Shown one piece after another: positions 7,158-14,947 of a DNA stretch of 64,000 nt (positions are counted from its first letter, which is position 1; each line of letters begins with the position of its first letter). This DNA comes from an uncultured Acidobacteriota bacterium (GTDB lineage: Bacteria; Acidobacteriota; Terriglobia; Terriglobales; Acidobacteriaceae). The stretch spans positions 1 through 64,000 of the forward strand of contig CAILAC010000012.1 in NCBI GenBank assembly GCA_903832055.1. The letters are read 5' to 3'. A program made the position numbers and the translations under genes. The notes beneath the pieces were generated by a model, which had not been told where the DNA came from, ran no database searches, and worked only from the letters and a program-made list of their open reading frames with translations.

Positions 7158-8156
7158 CTACTTTTTGGCTACAGCCGGAGCTGGCAGGTTGTTTGCGGCC
7201 ATCTCAGCAAAGGTAGAGCGCAGATATTTGTGCGGATTGACCGGCACGTTGTTGATGCGCACTTCGTAGTGAAGGTGGGGCCCGGTTGAGCGGCCTGACT
7301 GGCCAACGTAGCCGACGATCTGGCCGCGGGTTACATGTTGCCCATCCATCACGAGCATGCCTGAGAGGTGGCCGTAGACGGTGTGAACGCCGTGGCCGTG
7401 ATCTACGATCACCTCGCGACCGTAGCCACTGACCATGGCGGCAGAATTGACGACGCCATCGGCGGTTGCTCGCACGACAGTGCCGTTGGGGGCAGAGATG
7501 TCAAGGCCCGCATGGAAAGCGCCTTCACCGTTGAAAGGATCTTCGCGCTCGCCAAAGCTGGAGGTAACGCGACCCTCGACAGGCCAGAGCGAGGGAGCGT
7601 CGGCAATCTGCGTCCAGTCACTGAAGCCAGAGGTGACGCCGGTAGTCAGGCCGCCCTCAAGTGCGCGAGAAACGCGTCCGCTGAGCGCCTGTGCGCGCAG
7701 GGTATAGAACTCGTCCAGGGAAACTTTGACCTGCTGCTGGCTGACTTCGTCGCTCAACGCTAGACTGGCCGGAGTGGCTGAGGAGGCAGCGGCGGCGGCC
7801 TGCTTGCCAGGGGCGGGCATCTTGTCACCAAGCTTGTTTTGCTTCAAGCCATAAATGGCGGTTACTTCGCTGGCCAGAGCGCCGAGCGAGGCAACCTGTA
7901 CGTCGCGCTCATGCGCAATCGCCGCCATCTGCTGGTAATTTTTGCGGAGCGTCTCGCGCTCCTGGCGAACCTGATTAAAGCTCTCTGTTTTCAACAACAT
8001 GCGGGTGTAAGAACCGGCGAGGCCAACGATTGTAAATGCTCCGACCAGTGCAGCCGCGACAAACCCATAGACATATTGGACCGGCAGCGGAATTTTGCGC
8101 ACGCGCCCGTCTTCATCTCTTGCCACAAACAGAATGTAATATCGCTTACGCAGCAT
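7158..8156 (-). CDS. Membrane-anchored M23 (LytM-type) metallopeptidase
   Basis: 332 residues. A short cytoplasmic N-terminus is followed by one membrane helix (about residues 30-50), a coiled-coil region (about 55-100) and a linker rich in Ala/Ser. The C-terminal M23 domain (about 200-315) keeps the zinc ligands: H215 and D219 in HAGLDIS, and H296 in GPHLHYE, with YGREVIVDHGHGVHTVYGHL between them. M23 enzymes cut peptide cross-links in peptidoglycan; coiled-coil versions also activate amidases as EnvC/NlpD do, but here the active-site residues are intact so true hydrolysis is expected. It is transcribed alone, divergent from thiL. Confidence 0.9.
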   Translation of the reverse strand: MLRKRYYILFVARDEDGRVRKIPLPVQYVYGFVAAALVGAFTIVGLAGSYTRMLLKTESFNQVRQERETLRKNYQQMAAIAHERDVQVASLGALASEVTAIYGLKQNKLGDKMPAPGKQAAAAASSATPASLALSDEVSQQQVKVSLDEFYTLRAQALSGRVSRALEGGLTTGVTSGFSDWTQIADAPSLWPVEGRVTSSFGEREDPFNGEGAFHAGLDISAPNGTVVRATADGVVNSAAMVSGYGREVIVDHGHGVHTVYGHLSGMLVMDGQHVTRGQIVGYVGQSGRSTGPHLHYEVRINNVPVNPHKYLRSTFAEMAANNLPAPAVAKK

Positions 8157-8389
8157 GGAACTCCTTCGACGTCATGCCCGGTTGGACGGCAATTTGCCCC
8201 AGAACGAATACCGGGAATGGCGAAATCAGGCTCGAGCCCCCGCTCTGAGCCTTCCCTACTGAAGAGACGTAAACCGAATCTTGTAGACCTTATTGTAGAG
8301 CAATCCGGCTCATATCCAACTAAAGTACTACGAGATTCCCTTGGAATTTCCTGCGATTTGCGGTGAGTTGACCCGCCCGCCGGAGTAGT

Positions 8390-9460
8390 GTGTCGCGATA
8401 TGCTGCACATAGAGTGCAATCGCAAAAGCCCAGTTCCCGACCCTCCTCCAAGCCCGCGCAAGCCGGGGAGCTGGCCTTGATTCATTCGATCCGCCAACGG
8501 GCTGCGCAGTCCTTTCCGGACAAGCGCATGGCGGCTATGGGTGTGAGGCTGGGCATTGGCGACGACTGCGCGCTGCTGCGGCCCCGCGCTGGCGAAGAGC
8601 TGGCCGTGACCACGGATCTATCGATCGAAGGCCGACATTTTCGCCTCGGCTGGCATCCGCCCGAGTCAGTTGGCCACCGCACACTGGCCCGCGGGCTGAG
8701 CGATCTGGCAGCCATGGGCGCGCGGCCGGTGGCGGCGTTTCTGTCGCTGGGCCTGCCGCGTGAATTAACTGTGACCTCGTCGTCAGGAAAAGCCTGGGTG
8801 GAGCGGTTTCTGGATGGGCTGCTGGCACTGGCCGCCCTTCACGGAGTGCCTCTGGCCGGTGGTGACCTGGCAGAATCGCCGGTTGCCATCGCTGACATCG
8901 TCCTCACCGGGGCGGTTCCCAAAGGCAAGGCGCTGCTGCGCTCGGGAGCGCACCCCGGCGATCGCATCTACGTGACCGGCAGCCTGGGGGGAGCAGCGGC
9001 AGAGCTGGCTGCACTTGGCGTGGCGCCTGATTTATTCGCCGCAAAGACGGCAGCGACTGCAGCCTCGCCGCATCTCTATCCTCAACCGCGCCTGGCTCAG
9101 GGATTGTGGCTGCGCAAGCGGGGTTTGGCCTCAGCGGCAATGGATTTGAGCGATGGCCTCTCGACTGACCTGGCGCATTTATGCCAGGCCTCTGGCGTGG
9201 CAGCTGAAGTAGAGGGGGCCGCGCTACCCCTCGGCCCCGCCGCATCTCTTCAGCAGGCACTGCATGGCGGCGAAGACTATGAACTACTCTTTACCGCGCC
9301 CCCTTCGGCCCGCATTCCGCGCAGTATCGCCGGGGTCGCGATTACTGCAATCGGCTGGATTCGCGACAAGGAAAGCGGCGATCCGGATGTGATTCTGCAC
9401 GCGGCAAGCGGCCCCCAGCCGCTGCTGCCGCAAGGCTGGGAGCACTTCAGCGGAAGTTGA
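8390..9460 (+). CDS. thiL: Thiamine-monophosphate kinase
   Basis: ThiL phosphorylates thiamine monophosphate to thiamine diphosphate with ATP, the last step of cofactor synthesis, in the cytosol. Family motifs are in order: GELALIHSIR, GIGDDCALLRP, VTTDLSIEGRHFRL, AARGLSDLAAMGARP-type segment, GGDLAESP, GDRIYVTGSLGGAAAELAAL, AMDLSDGLSTDLAHLCQAS and HGGEDYELLFT. 356 residues counts from the GTG at 8390; the family usually begins only a few residues before GELALI, so the first 26 residues may be untranslated and a start such as the TTG at 8476 is possible. Its last 14 bp overlap the 3' end of the converging metalloprotease gene. No other thi gene is near. Confidence 0.93.
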   Translation: MSRYAAHRVQSQKPSSRPSSKPAQAGELALIHSIRQRAAQSFPDKRMAAMGVRLGIGDDCALLRPRAGEELAVTTDLSIEGRHFRLGWHPPESVGHRTLARGLSDLAAMGARPVAAFLSLGLPRELTVTSSSGKAWVERFLDGLLALAALHGVPLAGGDLAESPVAIADIVLTGAVPKGKALLRSGAHPGDRIYVTGSLGGAAAELAALGVAPDLFAAKTAATAASPHLYPQPRLAQGLWLRKRGLASAAMDLSDGLSTDLAHLCQASGVAAEVEGAALPLGPAASLQQALHGGEDYELLFTAPPSARIPRSIAGVAITAIGWIRDKESGDPDVILHAASGPQPLLPQGWEHFSGS

Positions 9461-12041
9461 AGTCCGGGCCGTCATCATCCGCCGAGCCGATCGGCTGGCC
9501 CGGCGGGGTGGCCAGTGGGGGTGGTGCGGCAAACCGCTCCGGCTCCTTGCGAAAGCGCTCGATCCGGTCGATTGCGGCGGCTCGGTGCGCCTGAATCGCA
9601 GGGCCTGCGGCGGCTTGATTCTGCGCCTTGAGCCAGTCTTCCAGCTTTCCGATCTCGGCGAGAGCCTCGGCACGGGCCTGGGAAGAGGCTGCTGTACCGG
9701 CTGCAACGTTGAGACTTATGCCGGCGGGAAACGCCGCGCCGGCTGACTGGCCCAGGCCGCCGTTGCCTGCCGCGAGGCTGAGCAGGTGGGTGAGGATCAC
9801 GTCCTCGACGGCGAACTGCGTCTCGGCAGCCAGACCTTCGGCTCTTGGGGATTGCCAGGTGGATTTCAACGCCTCACTGACAACCTCACCGAGGCTGGGC
9901 AGGTTTGCGTCGATTGCGTGATGCTCGACGAGGCGGCTGGCGCGGGTGGGTTCAAAGAGCAGCGAAGCGGTGAGGTTTGCAGACGCTTCAACCGCGCCGA
10001 GTGGGTCAAAGGTCAGGCCGGTGTTGCCCTCAAACGATTCACGGGTGCGCGGATAGCCGGGTGGTTGCGGCGGCAGCTTGGCCAGCAACTCCGGGGAGAG
10101 GGTCAGTGCCACTGGATCCAGAGTTTTCAAAACGGCGGCAAGAGCTTTTCGCTGTCGTTCCGGGCTGAGCTGGGCGGTGACCATGGCTCCATCGCCGCGG
10201 ATGGCGTAGCGATAATCGAGGCCGCCGATGAGTTTGGCAGCAGCCTCAGTTTGGTAGCGATGCAGCAGGTAGAGGGGTACCAGCGTCTCTTCAAGCTGGG
10301 CCATGGGCTCGCCGGGTCGAATGGCGTTTTCACCAAAGCGGGCCAGCGCCGCCTTGCGGACGGCGAGAATGCGCTCCAGCTCTGCCGGTGAGTCTGGGCC
10401 GTTGTCCCAGAGGTGCGCGTAGGGATGGGCGCTGCCCAGCGGGCGGGAATCCTCGTCGGTTATGTAGCGGAGGCCGTCTTTCTGGTCCTGCTGGAGCAGG
10501 GCCTCGAGCGCAGGCTGCTCAGGCGTTCCTGGTGCGAATTCTGAATAGCCGAAGCGGATGGAGGCTTTGTCCCAGGAGCCGATGCCGACGGCATACGCAT
10601 TGTCGAGGGTAGGCTTACCGGAGGCATCGAGGGTAACGAGAGGGTGGGGGTAGTCCATCACCGAGGTCTGCTGTCCGAGCGTTGAAGCTGCAAAGTTGTG
10701 CTGGAGCCCGAGAGTATGGCCGACTTCGTGTGCTGCGAGCTGGCGGGTACGGGCGAGCACCATCTGCTCCATCGCGGGCGGAATGGGCTGGCCGTCGAGG
10801 TACGGAGCCAGAAGTGCTTCGGCGATTTTGTAGTCCTGGCGGGCGCGGAGGCTGCCGAGGGTGACCTGGCCTTTGATGATTTCGCCGGTGCGGGGGTCGG
10901 TGATGGCTTCGCCGTAGCTCCAGCCGCGGGTAGCGCGATGGACCCACTGGATCATGTTGTAGCGCACGTCCATGGGGTCGGCGCCCTCGGGCAGCACTTC
11001 GACGCGGAAAGCGTTTTTGAAGCCGGCTGCCTCAAAGGCCTGTGCCCACCAGTTGGCCCCTTCGACGAGAGCGGAGCGGATGGGCTCGGGTGCGCCCCGG
11101 TCAACGTAGTAGATGATCGGCTTGATGGGTTCGCTGACTGCGGCCTTCGGATCGCGTTTTTGCAGACGGTGGCGGATGATGAATTTCTGGTCCATGCGCT
11201 CGCTGAGCGGAACAGAGTAGTCGCGGAATTCAAAAGGTATGAAGCTGGAGCGAGGATCAAAGCGGCGCATCTTGAATCCTGGCTCGGGCAGGGCGATCAG
11301 CGAAGTATGCTCCCGCAGGGTAACGGCGTGGGGGTCGGGGGTGACGGAAGCGACATACTCACCCTTGGGACGGCCATCTGAGACGAAGGTCAGAATCGCC
11401 TCGACCTCGGTGTTTTTAGGGAAATTCTTTGTGTTCTCGAGCGTGATGGCGGACCGGCTTGCTTCCTGGTGAAAGCTGCCCTGGCCTGTCGATTGCAGAC
11501 GCTCTGCTACGCCATGCGAGTCACGAAGGAAGAACTCCGTGGCGTCGACCAGAACACGGCCCGGCTCCTCGGCCTCGACTTTGAAGCCCCAGAGGACGGA
11601 TTCGGCGAAGGATTCGGTGACAGCAATCCGCTCGTCTGGGTCGGCTGCGCTGGAGCGGTACGCCATATTTGGCTGAATCAGGAGCACCTTGCCCCCGACG
11701 TGGGTAAAGTGCACCAGGCGTCCCTCGCCAAGTTGCCCGCGGTCGAGGCCGATGTCGTTTGAACCGATGCCATAGGGAATGTGGTCAAGGAGCAGTACGT
11801 CGCCTGTATGGTCGGGGATTTCGAGGTAGAGCTTGCCAGCTTTTGCGTCCCAATCAAGCGGAAACAGCCCATCTTTGCGCTCCATCCCTGCAATTTTCTG
11901 GGCGACAGTTTGAGGTGCATCCGTTGCGGGTTGCAGCGAGAGGCCTGAAATAGCAGGCAGGAGAGACACGGAAAGAACAAAAAATGGCAATCGGCGCAGC
12001 GGCACGGGTAACCTCACTGGATAGAAGAGTAATCCATGCAT
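9447..12041 (-). CDS. Secreted zinc-dependent metalloprotease (DUF5117/DUF5118 type)
   Basis: 864 residues from the ATG at 12039-12041, which has AGGAGAGG upstream; an 11-residue longer start lacks one. The signal peptide is about residues 1-40. The zinc site HEVGHTLGLQH lies near residues 438-448, followed by SVMDYPHP, a Met-turn-like segment, so the enzyme is metzincin-like. The arrangement (N-terminal beta-rich region with KDGLFPLDWDAKAGKLYLEI, then the catalytic domain, then a long helical C-terminus) is that of the DUF5117/DUF5118 family found in secreted proteins of Acidobacteriota and Bacteroidota. Probably an envelope or extracellular protease; substrates unknown. Its 3' end overlaps thiL by 14 bp tail to tail. 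Confidence 0.9.
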   Translation of the reverse strand: MHGLLFYPVRLPVPLRRLPFFVLSVSLLPAISGLSLQPATDAPQTVAQKIAGMERKDGLFPLDWDAKAGKLYLEIPDHTGDVLLLDHIPYGIGSNDIGLDRGQLGEGRLVHFTHVGGKVLLIQPNMAYRSSAADPDERIAVTESFAESVLWGFKVEAEEPGRVLVDATEFFLRDSHGVAERLQSTGQGSFHQEASRSAITLENTKNFPKNTEVEAILTFVSDGRPKGEYVASVTPDPHAVTLREHTSLIALPEPGFKMRRFDPRSSFIPFEFRDYSVPLSERMDQKFIIRHRLQKRDPKAAVSEPIKPIIYYVDRGAPEPIRSALVEGANWWAQAFEAAGFKNAFRVEVLPEGADPMDVRYNMIQWVHRATRGWSYGEAITDPRTGEIIKGQVTLGSLRARQDYKIAEALLAPYLDGQPIPPAMEQMVLARTRQLAAHEVGHTLGLQHNFAASTLGQQTSVMDYPHPLVTLDASGKPTLDNAYAVGIGSWDKASIRFGYSEFAPGTPEQPALEALLQQDQKDGLRYITDEDSRPLGSAHPYAHLWDNGPDSPAELERILAVRKAALARFGENAIRPGEPMAQLEETLVPLYLLHRYQTEAAAKLIGGLDYRYAIRGDGAMVTAQLSPERQRKALAAVLKTLDPVALTLSPELLAKLPPQPPGYPRTRESFEGNTGLTFDPLGAVEASANLTASLLFEPTRASRLVEHHAIDANLPSLGEVVSEALKSTWQSPRAEGLAAETQFAVEDVILTHLLSLAAGNGGLGQSAGAAFPAGISLNVAAGTAASSQARAEALAEIGKLEDWLKAQNQAAAGPAIQAHRAAAIDRIERFRKEPERFAAPPPLATPPGQPIGSADDDGPDFNFR

Positions 12042-12107
12042 CCCCTGCAACCTCTCCTTTTTACGAATCTTCACCAGAGGGCGTTATGCTCTTAAAGGAC
12101 GGTGACT

Positions 12108-12914
12108 ATGACCACACAGGCAGAGATTGATGAGCTTTTCAAGCAGACCCTTGAAGGCGACTACGACGACGATGAAGAAGAAGGCGGACCCTGGGAAGCA
12201 GTGAGCAAACTGCAGGCCATCGCCAGCCGCGAAGTTTATGACAAGGCTGTGCAGTGGGCGCGGCACAAACAGCCCGCCAAGCGCCGGCGCGGTGTGGATA
12301 TTCTGGCGCAGCTGGGCAAGACCGAGGACCATCCAACGACCATCTTTGCCGAAGAAATCTACACGGTGATTGTTGATGTGCTTGAGGACGAGCTTGACCT
12401 GCAGGTCATTGATTCATGCCTGGTTGCGCTTGGGCATCTGGGCAATCCGGCGGCGATTCCGCTCATTCTGGAGCATCGCAACAACAGCGACCCCGATGTG
12501 CGCTTTGCGGTGACGTTTGCGCTGGGATCATTCGCAGATTCGCCGGAAGTGGTGCCGGTGCTGCTGCATCTGATGGAAGACCCTGACCCGGATGTGCGCG
12601 ACTGGGCGACTTTTGCGTTGGGCGTGCAGGGCAATGCTGACTCGCCGGAGATTCGCGAGGCGCTGCTGGAGCGGCTGGACGATGGCAACCCCGATACACG
12701 GGAAGAGGCCGTTGCCGGTCTGGGCAAGCGCAAGGAACTGCGCGTGCTGCCAGATCTGATTGAGATGCTGCAGCAGGAAGAGGTTTCCTACGGTGTGGTT
12801 GAGGCTGCTTGCAGCCTGCTTGATCTACCCGAAATCAACGAAGAGTGGAGCGCTGACGAGTACATTGAAGCGCTGAGCAGCCGCTACGCGGACGAACTCG
12901 ACCGCTATAGTTAA
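12108..12914 (+). CDS. HEAT-repeat protein
   Basis: 268 residues from the ATG at 12108, which has AAAGGA eight bases upstream; a GTG six bases earlier is less likely. An acidic N-terminus (EGDYDDDEEEGGPWEAV, residues about 17-33) is followed by helical repeats of about 30 residues with the typical pattern DPDVRFAVTFALGSFADSPE, DPDPDVRDWATFALGVQGN, NPDTREEAVAGLGKRKELRV. These are HEAT/PBS-lyase-type repeats that form a solenoid for protein binding. No catalytic domain, no signal peptide, so a cytosolic scaffold is expected; the partner is unknown. Divergent from the metalloprotease gene and closed by a strong terminator. Confidence 0.85.
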   Translation: MTTQAEIDELFKQTLEGDYDDDEEEGGPWEAVSKLQAIASREVYDKAVQWARHKQPAKRRRGVDILAQLGKTEDHPTTIFAEEIYTVIVDVLEDELDLQVIDSCLVALGHLGNPAAIPLILEHRNNSDPDVRFAVTFALGSFADSPEVVPVLLHLMEDPDPDVRDWATFALGVQGNADSPEIREALLERLDDGNPDTREEAVAGLGKRKELRVLPDLIEMLQQEEVSYGVVEAACSLLDLPEINEEWSADEYIEALSSRYADELDRYS

Positions 12915-12921
12915 AGCCCGG

Positions 12922-12954
12922 CGGGGCCTGCGCATGAATGGTCCGCAGGCCCCG
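12922..12954 (+). terminator. Rho-independent terminator of the HEAT-repeat gene
   Basis: Perfect 11-bp stem CGGGGCCTGCG (12922-12932)/CGCAGGCCCCG (12944-12954) followed by TCTTTATT. It also serves the converging ferritin-like gene. Confidence 0.85.
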
Positions 12955-12985
12955 TCTTTATTCCGCGATTGGATTGCTTTTCTCG

Positions 12986-13876
12986 CTACATGCTTGCGGG
13001 CGGGTTGCCGCTGGTGTGCTTGTAGACGTTGGGCAACCCGGCCAGTGCATCGCTCAGGGTATATCCAGGGCCAGTGCTGGGCGTGAGGAATGGCGTCAGC
13101 GCGACGACCGCAGAGCTTGCGCCGTTGTAAATCGAGGTCAGCCCGTCGGTCTGCAGGAAAGTAAAGTTGTTGGCAGGATCGGTGCCGCCAATGACGCGAC
13201 CCAGAACCCGGTGCTCAGCTTCGGTGCCGAGGATGGAACCGGCGATTGAGGCGAGCAACTGGTACTGCTTGGACGTGAAGCGGGCATCGAAGCCGGTCAG
13301 GGTTCCACTTGCTGCCTGCGCGGCTTTGTAGCTAAGCTCCTGAATCAAAATGATGTAGGCGCCGATGAAGGCGTTTTCCAAGGCATCCAGAATCCCCAGG
13401 AAATTGGCGAGCGTATCGAAGGTGCCCGTAGGGAAATAGAAGGTCTGGTAGGGATCCTTTTCAGGATGCATGGGCGAGCCCGTCAGCTTGGAACGGAAGA
13501 AGTTGGCGTGCTGAGATTCCTGATAAATCGCTGCGCCGAGATAATCGACATTGCCGGCATTCCCAGACGCCGAAGGGTGGCGTACATTACCGCCAGGGCC
13601 GGCGAGATTGGGGTCTTGCACGACGGCACCGATGAGACCGTTGTAGTAGAAAGTGGTGGCGAGATCTTCTGCGATCAGAAAGGCTGTAAACATCTCGGCG
13701 GTCGTGTCCATTGACTGTGAGGCGTTCTGCTGTGCCTTGGCGGAAGTTCCGGATAACAGAGCGCTTGAAGCGGCGGCTCCGAGACCAAAGAAACCGGCCT
13801 GACGAAAGAACTTGCGCCGATCAAGGCGCGCCTGGGCGATGGTTGCGATCTGCGAATCAACTGTTGAATTTTTCAT
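12986..13876 (-). CDS. Tat-exported ferritin-like domain protein
   Basis: 296 residues. The N-terminus carries a twin-arginine pattern, LDRRKFFRQAGFFGLGAAAS (residues about 18-37), followed by a cleavable hydrophobic stretch ending SAKAQ, so export in folded state is likely. The rest is a four-helix ferritin-like domain (family of PF13668): TAEMFTAFLIAEDLATTFYY, AAIYQESQHANFFRSKL, ALENAFIGAYIILIQELSYK, GSILGTEAEHRVLGRVIGG. Conserved Glu and His residues in E-Q-HANFF and TEAEHRV could bind a di-metal centre. The role in Acidobacteriota, where these proteins are abundant, is not established. Single gene. Confidence 0.85.
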   Translation of the reverse strand: MKNSTVDSQIATIAQARLDRRKFFRQAGFFGLGAAASSALLSGTSAKAQQNASQSMDTTAEMFTAFLIAEDLATTFYYNGLIGAVVQDPNLAGPGGNVRHPSASGNAGNVDYLGAAIYQESQHANFFRSKLTGSPMHPEKDPYQTFYFPTGTFDTLANFLGILDALENAFIGAYIILIQELSYKAAQAASGTLTGFDARFTSKQYQLLASIAGSILGTEAEHRVLGRVIGGTDPANNFTFLQTDGLTSIYNGASSAVVALTPFLTPSTGPGYTLSDALAGLPNVYKHTSGNPPASM

Positions 13877-14147
13877 CTGAAATCCTCGTTTGGACTTGGT
13901 GAATTCTGTTGAAAATGCATAACTCGGGTTTGCTTCCAGCGTGGAAGCTTTCTAGCGGCGAGTTTGCTGTTGGCGCTGAATTTCTTACTGCAATCTCTAC
14001 GCGCCAGAAACATCTTCGGATTTAGCGGAATGAAAATAAGTTCGCTTTTGACCGGACTGATGAACTTTCCGGTAAAAATCCTGACTGGGGCAAGGTCTAT
14101 CATCAAAGTTCTATGGTTAATAGATTGATTCGCTTACGAACGATGCC

Positions 14148-14822
14148 GTGTTTTCCGGGGCTTCAGGGGTGACCGCGGCCGGGGTTGAGGTGGTTTTTGC
14201 GCGGAACTGGAGTGCGGAGATTTTGCCGCAGCGGCCGTTGATATTGCCGCGGCGGCAGTTTGTGTATCCGGCGCAGGCCGATGAAGTGGAGCGGGGGGCG
14301 CTTGAGGTACTGGTGCGGCCGGCGCAGGGCGAGCCATTTCTGGCAACGTGCGCGCTGGGTTATCGGGATTCTGCGACGCCTACGGGTGTCTGGTCGATGC
14401 CAGACCCGGACTGGCTGTGCGCGGTATCGGGCGGGTATACCTATCTGATTCATGTGCCGGAGCCGGAGCGGTTTGTGTTTTTGCGATATCGGCCGGTGCT
14501 TGCTGTTCGCAATCTTTGTCTTGACGACGCGCAATCGCCGACAGGCGCGGGGCAATCGACAACGGAAAGCAAGCAATGCGCGTCAGGTGGCCTGACCTTG
14601 TTTGTAGGGCACCACTCGATCCTGGCCTGGGGCCGGGAGGGCGAGGCGTGGGAGTCAGACCGGCTCTCGTGGGAGGGCGTCACGGTCGATCGTATCGAGG
14701 ACGGAGTTCTGTATGGGCAGGGCTGGGACCTGATGACGGACAAGGACCTTCCCTTTGCTCTGGACCTCAAGACTGGCAAGAAGTCAGGCAAAGGCTTCTC
14801 AACAGCAATCATCCAGCACTGA
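14148..14822 (+). CDS. Conserved hypothetical protein
   Basis: About 224 residues from the GTG at 14148; the true start may lie some codons further in (e.g. GTG at 14169) because the conserved-looking part begins around WSAEILPQRPLILPRRQFVY. That segment plus DEVERGALEVLVRPAQGEPF and FLATCALGYRD is followed by a longer region with VPEPERFVFLRYRPVLAVRN, GGLTLFVGHHSILAWGREGE and a C-terminus containing DLPFALDLKTGKKSG. No signal peptide or membrane helix. The sequence looks like a beta-rich soluble protein. I do not recognise a functional family. It sits 125 bp before a large secreted protein gene on the same strand. Confidence 0.7.
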   Translation: MFSGASGVTAAGVEVVFARNWSAEILPQRPLILPRRQFVYPAQADEVERGALEVLVRPAQGEPFLATCALGYRDSATPTGVWSMPDPDWLCAVSGGYTYLIHVPEPERFVFLRYRPVLAVRNLCLDDAQSPTGAGQSTTESKQCASGGLTLFVGHHSILAWGREGEAWESDRLSWEGVTVDRIEDGVLYGQGWDLMTDKDLPFALDLKTGKKSGKGFSTAIIQH

Positions 14823-14947
14823 GGTTTTCGTCAATGTGGCTTTGCCGTTGCGTGGGCAGTTGTCTGCTTGGTAGGGTGAGGTCTAACTGAAATACCCGCA
14901 GGAATACAGAGTCGAAAACGAAATCGGGCAAAGAAAGAGGTTGGTGC

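Noticed and set aside
9786-11762. Several long plus-strand frames opposite the metalloprotease
   Set aside because: The HEXXH protein on the minus strand is well supported; the opposite frames have no ribosome sites or family motifs.
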